The translations under genes and the position numbers were made by a program. The notes beneath the pieces were generated by a model. It made no database searches and was not told the origin of the DNA. It saw nothing but the letters and a program-made list of their open reading frames with translations. Shown here piece after piece: positions 10,307 to 20,477 of a DNA stretch of 64,000 bases (position 1 is the first letter of the stretch; every line of letters begins with the position of its first letter). This stretch comes from Agapanthus africanus (lineage: Eukaryota; Streptophyta; Magnoliopsida; Asparagales; Amaryllidaceae): positions 614,449,348 through 614,513,347 of the forward strand of contig CM057342.1 of the NCBI GenBank assembly GCA_030015575.1. Direction: 5' to 3'.

Positions 10307-11539
10307 ATGGATTCCCCGAACAACACCAGCACCAATGTCAACAACACACCTCCAGCCCTACCACTCACACCTGTCATCTCTGCTCCGATCAACGAGCAGA
10401 CGATTCTGCTTGAGGCAATCCGAAGCCTCCTAGAAGGACAGCAGCAGCAGACTGCTCTTTTAATAAACCGTTCCGAGGCAGACGCACCTAGGGTAAAGCA
10501 ATTTAAGGCTTTACACCCCAAACAGTTCTCCGAAAAGGGAAGCCCACTTGAAACTGAGGAATGGACACAGAGCATAGAGGATGATCTGGCGGCAGCACAA
10601 GTGCCAGACATAGCTTGGGTTCGTGTGGCGAAACTGCAACTCACGGATAATGCTCGCAACTGGTGGAAGGCGGAAGAAAGCCGTCTTGAACAGCCTATCG
10701 AATGGAAGACTTTCCGCGACATGTTCGACGCTAAGTACTTTCCTGAGACTGCCAGGTTCAACATGGAACGGCAGTTCATCCATCTACAACAAGGTTCAAT
10801 GTGGACCAAGTCAGTAGATGAGTATGACGCCGAGTTCACCATGCTCAGTCGATTTGCGGCGCATCTTATACCGACAGATGAGATCAGAGCCCGTCGATTT
10901 CAACAAGGTTTGGACACAGAAATCCAGGCTGTACTGGCCACAGGAGATTTTCCGACTCATGAATCGGCTCTGAAAGCTGCCCGCCGTTATGAGGCAGCGG
11001 TAAAGACGAGGGGAAGACCTCAGTCTGCTGGATTTAAACGTCCTGCCACCCAAATGACAGGAGGAGCCTTTTCTAGGCCATCATTCGAACCCAGGAGGAC
11101 TGAAGAAATTAATAACCAGTCGAGTCCAGACTTCTGCTACTACTGCAGGAGAAAGGGACACTTGTGGAAGGACTGTAGGCTCGCAAAGGGCCTATGTATA
11201 GTTTGTGGCGCGTCCAATCACAGAATTGGAAACTGTCCTTATAGACGCAACCTAGCTCACACACCCACCAACTACCTGCAGCAGCCAACTATCCAGGCTC
11301 CTGCAACTCGTCCTGCACTCCCAGCACCACCTCCACATAGAACTCCTGCACAGCCTACTCGCCAATTCCAACAGGCAATGAGGGACATGCCTCGAAGACA
11401 GAGGAATGTGCCTCCAGCTAGGAGGAATGTACCACGGCGACAGGCTTACACTTTAGCAGCCATAGAACCTGAGACTGTGAACCAAGGTAACCCAAGTAAC
11501 TCCCTCACAACTTTGACCAAAACTTTTTACAATCTTTAG
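10307..11539 (+). CDS. Element A gag polyprotein
   Basis: A 410-residue frame that looks whole. Residues about 60-240 form a retrotransposon gag (capsid-like) domain with RNWWKAEESRLEQPIEW near residue 118 and the helical stretch WTKSVDEYDAEFTMLSRFA. Two CCHC zinc knuckles follow: CYYCRRKGHLWKDC near 277-290 and CIVCGASNHRIGNC near 296-309. The tail is proline- and arginine-rich. Gag would assemble the cytoplasmic particle around element RNA. No protease, RT or integrase is encoded, so any movement would depend on pol supplied in trans, for example by B-type relatives. Minus-strand frames over this region are shadows. Confidence 0.88.
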   Translation: MDSPNNTSTNVNNTPPALPLTPVISAPINEQTILLEAIRSLLEGQQQQTALLINRSEADAPRVKQFKALHPKQFSEKGSPLETEEWTQSIEDDLAAAQVPDIAWVRVAKLQLTDNARNWWKAEESRLEQPIEWKTFRDMFDAKYFPETARFNMERQFIHLQQGSMWTKSVDEYDAEFTMLSRFAAHLIPTDEIRARRFQQGLDTEIQAVLATGDFPTHESALKAARRYEAAVKTRGRPQSAGFKRPATQMTGGAFSRPSFEPRRTEEINNQSSPDFCYYCRRKGHLWKDCRLAKGLCIVCGASNHRIGNCPYRRNLAHTPTNYLQQPTIQAPATRPALPAPPPHRTPAQPTRQFQQAMRDMPRRQRNVPPARRNVPRRQAYTLAAIEPETVNQGNPSNSLTTLTKTFYNL

Positions 11540-11572
11540 TTCTGTCACCAAACCGTTACACTTTCCTTTTAC

Positions 11573-11609
11573 AAATTTCGAGGACGAAATTTTTATAAGG
11601 AGGGTAGAA
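11573..11609 (+). promoter_or_regulatory. Element A hairpin and polypurine tract
   Basis: AAATTTCG (11573-11580), loop AGGA, and CGAAATTT (11585-11592) form a perfect 8-bp stem. AAGGAGGGTAGA follows, directly before the 3' LTR. The purine tract primes plus-strand DNA synthesis in this family. Confidence 0.8.
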
Positions 11610-14600
11610 TGTAACAACCCTAATTTTCCTATACAAATTTTTTTTTATTCAATATTTTTTTCAAAATCCATAAAGGGGTATTTTATTGCCTGAGCACAAG
11701 ACTAAGTGATTATTTTGTTTTTAATTACAAGTTACAAGAATGTAATAACTCCATTTTTAGTGTACAAGAAATTACTTTAAATTTAATGTCTACTTAGAGT
11801 ATTTACTCTTGCTGCTATCACTTTAAGTATTTATTTCACACTATAATTACAAGAAGGAGCTTGTAGCTCATTGGTAATACCTTGCACTGCTGAACAAAGC
11901 CACCAGAGTTCAAATCCCATACCCCACATTATTTTTAATATTGTTTTGTTTTAAATTTTATAGAAGCCTAACAGTCCAACAGCCATAACTCCAGAATTTC
12001 CCACTACACCCACAAAGTTAGATGTTCCAGTGCCTACCCCCGGTGACCCCCCACCTCCCAACCACCGGACTCGGTCGGGATCGGCCGAGTCGGTCGGCGG
12101 ACCGGCCGACTCGGGCCGGCGCCGCCGGCCGGACACGGCCGGACCGCCGAGTCCCCTGAAGAAAAATTGTGCCTCTTCACCTCCCCACCTCCTCTGTATA
12201 CTTTAATTTCTCAGATCATTTCCAGAGAGCACAATAACTCTCATTCAATCCATTTTTAATACATTTTTCCTATTTTTTTACATTTTTTAATTAAAAACCA
12301 TACACCTACCCTAATCCTAGCCTAACCCTATAAATACACCCCTACCTCCTACCCTCTCATCCCAAAATTCTGAGCCCACTCTCTCAAAATCTCAAGAAAC
12401 CTTGTGTACTTTGAAAACGAGCGAAAGGTGAAACCCCAACGAAATCGACGGCGAACTTCCGGTGATCGTGCTAGGAACTCTCGGCGACGAATCGACGCAC
12501 CGGCGAACCCCCTACTTCCCTCTCACTCTCTAGTGTTGTCCAAACCCGTAAGTCCCGTTCTAACCTCTCTTTCTCTCTTTTCTAAAATACGGAATTACAA
12601 ACCCGGCGGAATCAGCACAAATCAGATTTCCGATTCGGTTTTTCTTATAAACTTCACTTCTCATTATTTCAATTATGTTTAAACTCTGTCATGTTGACTA
12701 TTAAGCACTAAACAACTAAATTGATCAAAATTAAATACATGAAATGATAACTTTTCCATTTATCGTATTTTTTTCACTTAAATACCACATTGTTCCAATT
12801 TCACATTGAACTCCATTAAACCTTGATATAACTATAAGTAGAGCACGAGGTAATGAACTACCTCCTCACACACTCCCATCTAAACATAGTACTATAATCT
12901 TGGAAATTTAGAATACGTGAAAACCAACCTTTCATTAAAATACCCTTTACTTAATAAAACTTTTAGTATTGATACATTGTTATAAATACATAACTTTTGA
13001 AATAATAAAATATATCTAGACTCATCCAATTAAGAACTGTCACATTCATTAGGAAAAGTTGTGAACTTTCAGTTGTTTATCTAAACCTGACTTTGTAGTG
13101 TCTAGGCTAGACAAGTGAGAAAGGTAACTTTAAAAGACCCGTCTCACGGTGATTCGTGAGCGGATCCCTCCTTTCTTCACTTGTACTTACCTGGCCATAA
13201 TTGGCGGTGAAGAGGAGATTTGAACTTGTCACTAGAACATAAAATACGAGAAAACGATATCTTTACAAATAAATACCATTTACTTAATAAAACCGTATTC
13301 TAAAGGATTAGTATTTATAAAATCTTTGTAAAGCGCCGTTACAACCCATTTTGGGGAACCCGTTCGGGATGGTGCGGATTATCGCACATCCTCGGGCTTA
13401 GTAGTGCGAGATTCAGACCTCCGCAAGGAGCATCCGGTCTCGAAAGGTTTAAAATACGACATCTTAAGAAAAATGAGATTTTTGGAATATAAAATATTTA
13501 TTAAAATCAATTTTGTATAAATATATGTATATTTATCATTTAAATATCTATTTTATTATAATATAAATGTTCCACTTTTTTTCTAAAAATCACAAGAATC
13601 GGTTTACACTAAAATACCATGAATTCAATATAATCACCATTTACACATAAATACCTTTATTTATGGAATTATGATATTTTCACTAGAAATATCACAAAAT
13701 AAAATTACACTCATTACAACTATAAAAACGAATAATAAATACTTGGGGTGTATCTTGAAAACTATACAAAAGTATTTTTACATAAAACCCCCTCAAATTT
13801 TATAAATTACCCTAAGGACCCTAGTAAATATAGGACTTCGATTTACATCTCTACTGTCTGACTCGGATTTGAGTCTGATCATAATCTGACTTGAATATGA
13901 TTCAAGTGCCATATAAATCTTCAATATTACAATTCAACATGAACACACGAATCCATGAATCCAGTTATCAATCTATTTCAACTTGACTGAACCAAACCAT
14001 AGATATACTTTCCATGTACATGAATCCAGTTTACATCCATTACATCCGTTACTGATATCATGGTTTCGGTCAGTCATCCAACTATACAACTTATACAATA
14101 CAATATAACAATACAAAACAAAACACTACGGGGTTTAAGGGGTAGATTGGTACGGAAGGTGTTAGAAGTGGCACGAGACTGCAAGATTAAGACACCTAAC
14201 TTATATTCAATGTGCCGTTGTTCCGGGCTTTCTAACGGAGCCTCGTACTTTAAGTTTGCCTTAGTCTCTAGCATATAGAGACTCCTCTCGTATACACTGG
14301 CATCCTTCTGTACCAAGCTACAAACAACAGCGTTAATACTAAATACAACATTACAACAATATAATTCAACTTTAAAAGATACATTCTTATTCTGTCTATT
14401 CTATTTTCTCCCTTATCTTTAGGACTTACCGAGCGACCTGTTCGCTGACGACATTCTCTTTCTTTCTTCCTTGAATGTCGTCAGGTGTTTCGGACCTTCT
14501 ATAGACAGAGCCCGGCATCAAGGACTTGGACCGGATTATTGAAGACCCAGAGCTCTAGCTTCATTGTACATTTCCATTCAGTACCTTTAATTTCCTGTTA

Positions 14601-14819
14601 TGCCATGGTTTAGGCATTGTTTTTACTTCAGTTGTATTTCTTTTTCATGCATTGTACAAAAGAATGTTAATAAATAAAGTTGCTGTTATTTTTATATCTC
14701 TTGTCTCTTGTGATTATTTTTATATTGCTTAGATACGCTTAGCGTATTTACTTCACAGTAAATATGTAGCGGACCTCGTCGCGTCCCCTTCGCTGTATGC
14801 TGGGAAGCGGGGCGTGACA
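11610..14819 (+). repeat. Element A 3' LTR (3.21 kb)
   Basis: Full-length partner of 6902-10093, with the same landmarks: Pol III-like boxes at 11864-11874 and 11906-11918, a GC-rich block near 12050-12150, and TATA near 12330. It ends GGGGCGTGACA, immediately before CTGAG. Confidence 0.92.
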
Positions 14820-15556
14820 CTGAGGATCAAAAGCCTTCATCAAGAGGCAACCGGGCCCGCCCTTGCTTGGTTATCCCTGGCTGGTGGCTACTTACCCACA
14901 GCACCAGGGATCAAAGCTCTCACCAAGAGGCAGCCGAGCGGCTACCCTGCTCGTCTATCCCTGGCTGATAGTTCCCTACCCCACGACGCCAGGGATCAAA
15001 GCCCTTACTAAGAGGCAGCTGAGCGGCTGCCCTGCTCGGCTATCCCATGCTAGTAGTTCCCTACCCCACGACGCCAGAGATCAAAGCCCTCATCAAGAAG
15101 CAACCGGGCCCGCCCTTGCTCGGTTATCTCTGGCTGGTAGCTCATTACCCATAGCGCCAGGAATCAAAGCCCTCACCAAGAAGCGGCCGAGCGGCTACCC
15201 TGCTCGGCTATCCCTGGCTGGTAGTTCCCTACCCCATGACGCCAGGGATCAAAGCCATCACCGAGAGGCAGCTAAGCAGCTACCTTGCTCGGCTATCCCT
15301 GGCTGGTAGTTCCTACCCCATAACGCCAGAAATCAAAGCCCTCGCCAAGAGGCACCGGGCAGCTGCTCTGCTCGTCCCTTGATTAAGGATCAAAAACCTC
15401 GCCAAGAGGCACCCGGCAGTAACCCTGCTCGGCCCGTCCCTAATAGGCCTCTTACGGCCCCTCCCGCGCTAAGGATCAAAAGCCCTCATCAAGAGGCAAC
15501 CGGGCCCGCTGCCTTGCTCGTCCCTTGACTAAGGAACAAAGCCCTCACCGAGAGGT
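14820..15556 (+). repeat. Element O tandem array, second block
   Basis: About nine more 84-bp units continue the array interrupted by element A, with the same two hairpins per unit. The joining sequence on both sides of A lies in the right arm of a GCTAAGGAT stem. Sequence 15557-15895 is unique and shows no gene. Confidence 0.9.
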
Positions 15557-15895
15557 ATCCGGTCTATTTATATCTGAGCGATCTCTATCTCGACTTCGGG
15601 GCCATAGAAATACTGTCTCCCCACCGGTCTTTGCACACTTGACAAATGAACAGATTCAACTCGACGTGTGATCTCTAGACGAAAAACAGGCCTAACACGA
15701 AGGCGGTGCTGTGCAAATACAAGCGTTTACCGACAAGGGAAAATACGCGCGCAAAATACTACTGCAAAAAGTCTTTATTCACAAAGCCAAAAGTATTTAC
15801 AAGGGTATTGTGGTCTCCCCAGCCTTACAAAATGCCCGGAGGCCTACAAAATTCCCCGAGGCAACAAAAGAAAAGAAACAAGAAGACGAGGGCCT

Positions 15896-17405
15896 TCAGG
15901 CCTCAGGGCCGGGCGCAACCCCAAGGAGCACTGCATCCACCACGACTGGGGCTGCGCCCATCACAAGAGCCTCGGCGCCGCCCTCGACGGGAGTCCCTTC
16001 CCCGGAAGTGCTCCCGGGGGCTTCTCCCTGCGCGTCGTCCCCGCGAGAGTATTCATTCCGGAGCTCTTCATCAGAGAACTCCGGCATCCGAGCCTTAACG
16101 GCGTCGAGGGCCTCGTGCCAGATGAGGGTAATGGCTGTGGATAGGTCGTCGTAAAAATGGTCCAGCTTTTTGTAGTTCTCCACCGCCTTCGCCGCTCTGA
16201 GCTTGGCCCACTTCGTCCCCTCTGTCGCCGCCTCCAGCTCCTCCCGAAGGGCGCCCGCCGACTTCTTCAGGGTGCCGACAAGCACCTTGGAGTGCTGAAG
16301 CTTGGCCTCGGTAGCCTGGGCGGCCTTGCAGTACCTGGCAACCTCCTGCTTCCCGGCCGCAACCTCCCACTTCTAGGCCGCCACCTCGCCCTCTAGGGCG
16401 GTGACCCTCGCCATCCCCGCCTCCAGCTCCAACTTTGAGCTCTCCTCCAGCGAGGAGAGCTCGCCCGCTGCTCGCATCGCCAGGGCAATCTCCTCTTTCT
16501 CCATCTGGATGACGAGGGCGACGTGTTGGAGGACCTGAAGAAATCAGAGGGCGGTCAGAAAAAAGAGGAGGGGACCAAATCTCGCGAATGATGAGACGTT
16601 GAGTGAAAAATCAAGTGAAGAGCGAGTACTAATCTGCACGGCCTCTTGGGCGATGGCCGCCATTTGCGCCTTGAGAGTCCCCCGAGGAACCTTCCCCCGG
16701 GCCGACCTCTCCATGTCTGCTAGCAAGCTGTCAGCAACGGAGAGCCCCGAGAGCACCTCAAAGCGGAGGTCCCCTTCGTCCACCAAGATCGGGGAGGCTG
16801 GGGTCTATGGAACTGTCCGGGGAAATCTCTTGAGAGACGGCCCCGGGGAGTCGATCTCTGTCTCCGGAGCCTGGGCCTCCTGTTCCCGAACCCGCTTTCG
16901 GCTTGGCGCCTGGCTAGGCTCCAGGGCACGACCCACACTCAAACGCCGGGGTGGGGCGACTGCCGGGGGAGCTGGGGCCGACGTCGGACGGGAGGAGCTG
17001 GCACCTCCAGCTTTCGATCCCTTCTTCGGTTTGTGCATGGCCGCTCGAAGTTGGCTCACGTCCATGGGTTCTGCACAAGACAAAGTACATTGGAGTCAGC
17101 AACACAAGTAGAAATGAAAATAAACAGGAGTCTAACAGATCGCCTGCGAGCTCCTAACATACCGACAAACTGGGGGGGCTAAGCCCAGCCCAACTAAGGG
17201 CCCGCTCAGAAAGCAGCACGTCGGCCCGGGGAATGGGCTCCCACTCCGCCACTCTCACCGCGTCGGGATCGTTGGACCGACTCTCCCGTCGACACCTATA
17301 CCTAGATCACTGGGTAGGCACGGGCCAGTCCTCACCCTCTGGCGGCCCAACAAAGAAAAATTTCTTTTTCTAATCGTGGATGGAAGAAGGCACAACGACG
17401 AATCC
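15896..17405 (-). pseudogene. Element O antisense gene, C-terminal part
   Basis: Minus-strand frames encode a charged, coiled-coil-like C-terminus (EELEAATEGTKWAKLRAA and YDDLSTAITLIWHEALDAVK) and, upstream of it, a low-complexity P/S/A-rich linker with KPKKGSK and RKRVREQE. This is the layout of plant proteins annotated as putative gypsy-type transposon proteins: a conserved N-terminal domain, a linker, then a coiled coil. A segment at 17071-17162 has GTATGTTAGG at one end and CTTGTGCAG at the other and looks like a spliceosomal intron on the antisense strand. The N-terminal part lies across element B at 58068-58669. Function is unknown, and the copy is broken, with several breaks. Confidence 0.6.
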
Positions 17406-20400
17406 TGTCACGCCCCGCTTCCCGGTATACGGCGAAGGGGACGCGACGAGGTCCGCTACGTATATACTCAAAAATACATACGCTAAGCGTATCTAAGCAA
17501 TATAAAAGTAATCACAAGAGACAAGAGATATAATAAAAATAGCAACTTTTATTTATTAACATTCTTTTGTACAATGCATGAAAAGGAAATACAATTGAAG
17601 TAAAAACGAAGCCTAAACAATGGCATAACAGGAAATGAAAATACTGAATGGAAATGTACAATGTCTAGAGCTCGGGGTCTTCGAGGAACTGATCCAAGTC
17701 TTCACTGGTGGGCTCGATCTCTGCTGTGTCCAGATCATCTGACGACATTCAAAGAAGAAGAAAATAGAATGTAGTCAGCGAATAGGTCTCTCGGTAAGTC
17801 CCAAAGTTAAGAGAGAAATAGAAAAGACAGAATAAGAATGTATCTTTTAAAGATGTATAATATTGTAGAATATTGTGTTAACGCTGTTGTTTGTAGCTTG
17901 GTACAGAAGGATGCCAGTGTATACGAGAGGGGTCTCTATATGCTAGAGAGTAGGGCAAACTGAAAGTACAAGGAACCGTTATGCCATGGTACAACAGCAA
18001 CAGGATTCATGTTAGGTGTCTTAATCTTATTGTCTCGTGCCACTTTTAACACCTTCCATACCAATCTACCCCTTAAACCCCATAGTGTTTTGATTGTATT
18101 GTATAAGTTGTATAGTTGGATGACTGACCGAAACCATGATATCAGTAACGGATGTAATGGATGTAAACTGGATTCATGTACATGGAAAGTATATCCATGG
18201 TTTGGTTCAGTCAAGTTGAATAGATTGATAACTGGATTCATGGATTCATGTGTTCATGTTGAATTGTAATATTATAGATTTAGAGATTGACTTGAATCAT
18301 ATTCAAGTCAGATTAATCAGACTCAAACCTGAGTCGGACAGTAGAAATGTAAATCGAAGTCCTATAATTGCTAGGGTCCTTAGAGTAATTTATAAAACTT
18401 GAGGGGGGTTTATGTAAAAATACTTTTGTATAGTTTTCAAGATACACCTCAAGTATTCATTATTCGTCTTTAGAGTTATAATGAGGGTGGATTTTATATT
18501 GTGACATTTCTAGTGAAAATATCCTAGTTTTATATAAATAAAGGTATTTATCTTTAATATTGATTTATTTGAAGTTCATGGTATTTTAATGTAAAATTTA
18601 TTCTTGTGATTTTTAGGAAAGGTGGAATATTTATATTATAATAAAATAGATATTGAAATGATAAATATATATATATATATACAAAAATAATTTTAATAAA
18701 TATTTTATATTCCAAAAATCTCATTTTCTTAAGATGTCGTATTTTAAACTTTTCGAGACCGAATGCTCCTCGCGGAGGTCTGAATCTCGTACTACTAAGC
18801 CCGAGGGTGCACGATAAACCGTACTATCCCGAACGGGTTCCCCAAAATGGGTTGTAGTGGCGCTTTGCAAAGATTTTATAAATACAAACCTTTAGAATAC
18901 GGTTTTATTAAGTAATGGTATTTATTTGTAAAAAGTCGATTTTCTGTATTTTAGATTATAGGGTTTCCTAAGACAACTAGCCTATTTCTAAATGGTCTAA
19001 ACGACAAGTCGTTAAAAGCCTCAAATCGCCTCTTCACCGCCAATTGTGGCCAGGTAAGTACAAATGAGGAAGGAAGGATCCGCTCACGAATCGTGAGACG
19101 GGCCTTTTAAAGTTACCTTTGCTCACTTGCCTAGCCTAGACACCACAAAGTCAGGTTTAGATAAACGATCGATGTCCACAACTTATCGTATTTTCCTAAA
19201 GATAGGTATTTATTTAAATGTGTATCAAAACTACAACTTTTAAGAAATGGTTTTATTAAGATTATGGAATTTAAATGTAAAATCTTGTTTTATCGTATTC
19301 TAAGTTTTGATGATATCATTTAGGGTTGTATTTGCGTGTGTGTGGAGGTAGGTCATTATCTCGTGATCTATTTTAAGGTATAGCAATGTTAAGGGGGTTA
19401 AATGTGAAAACGAAACATTGTGGTATTTAAATGAAAAATACGATATATTGAAGAAAAAAACTATCATTTCATGTGAGGAAATTTGTTCAAATTATTTGTT
19501 AAGTGATTAATAGTCAACATAAAGATGTTTAAGTATGAATGTATTGGTGAGAAGTGAGATTTTATAGAAAACCGAATCAGAAATCGGATTTGTTCCGATT
19601 CCGTCGGGTTTTGTAAATTCGTATTTTTATAAGAGAAAAGAAAGATAGAAATGGGGACTTACGGGTTTGGACAAAACTAGAAAGTGAGAGGGAAGTAGAG
19701 GGTTTGCCGGTGCGTCGACTCGTCGTCGAGAGTTCCTAGCACGATCACCGGAATTTCGCCGTCGATTTCGTCAGCGCTTCGCCTTTCGCTCGTTTCCAAA
19801 GTACCAAGGTTTTCTTGAGATTTTGAGAGAGTGGGCTCAGAATTTTGGGATGAGAGGGTAGGAGGTAGGGATGTATTTATAGGGTTAGGCTAGGGTTAGG
19901 GTAGGTGTAGGGTTTTTAATTAAAAAATGTATTAAAAAAATAGGAAAAATGAATTAAAAATGGATTGAATGAGAGTTATTATGCTCTCTGGAAACTATCT
20001 GAGAAATTAAAGTGTGCTGGTGTATAGAGAAGACCAAGAGTCACATCTTTTTAGTTGGAGACTCGGCCGTCCGGCCAGCGGCGCCGGCCGACTCGGCCGA
20101 GTCAGGCCGAGTCGGGGGTGCAGGAGGTGGGGGGTCGCCTGGGGTAGTTACTGGAGTATTTAACTTTTCATGGGTAGTGGTAAAATTTGGAGTTATAGCT
20201 ATTGGACTGTTGGGCTTCTATAAAATTTAAAACAAAACAATATTAAAAATAATGTGGGGCAGTGGATTTGAACTCTAATGGCTTGGTTCAGTAGTGCAAG
20301 GTGTTACCAATGAGCTACAAGCTCCTTCTTGTAATTATGCTGTGAAATAAATACTTAAAGAGATATCAGCAACATTAAATACTCCAAGTATAATTTGAAT

Positions 20401-20440
20401 TTAAATCAATTCTTTGTACATTAAAAATGGAGTTTTTACA
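17406..20440 (-). repeat. Element B 3' LTR
   Basis: On the plus strand it reads TGTCACGCCCC to GTTTTTACA. It is the reverse complement of the family LTR in element A, with the leader module (about 19020-19165), GC-rich block (about 20060-20120) and Pol III-like boxes (20264-20317). A telomere-like TAGGGTTAGG run lies near 19880-19915. Confidence 0.92.
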
Positions 20441-20477
20441 GTCTACCCTCCTTACAAAAATTTCGTCCTCGAAATTT
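20441..20477 (-). promoter_or_regulatory. Element B polypurine tract and hairpin
   Basis: The minus strand carries AAATTTCG-AGGA-CGAAATTT (20458-20477) and then a purine tract next to the LTR, as in element A. Confidence 0.8.

Larger units (their letters stand above)
6902..14819 (+). mobile_element. Element A: Tekay/Del-like gypsy element carrying only gag (TR-GAG type)
   Basis: Long LTRs (6902-10093 and 11610-14819, about 3.2 kb) begin TGTARCAACCC and end GCGTGACA. Flanks are CTTAG on the left and CTGAG on the right, a 4-of-5 match for a target duplication. The internal region is only 1.5 kb and holds a single gag frame. The AGGA-loop hairpin and AAGGAGGGTAGA tract before the 3' LTR are typical of Tekay-like elements. 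The LTRs match those of element B, which has pol, so A is a non-autonomous member of B's family. LTR divergence is about 3% over a sampled 700 bp (roughly 1.2 My). Confidence 0.9.

Noticed and set aside
10207-10842. 211-residue minus-strand frame over element A gag, also seen opposite B's gag
   Set aside because: It is the complement of a well-supported gag frame; its residues follow gag codons and match no family.
19880-19915. Interstitial telomere array
   Set aside because: Only a few TAGGGTTAGG-like units mixed with other sequence, found at the same place in every LTR of the family; more likely promoter telo-boxes.
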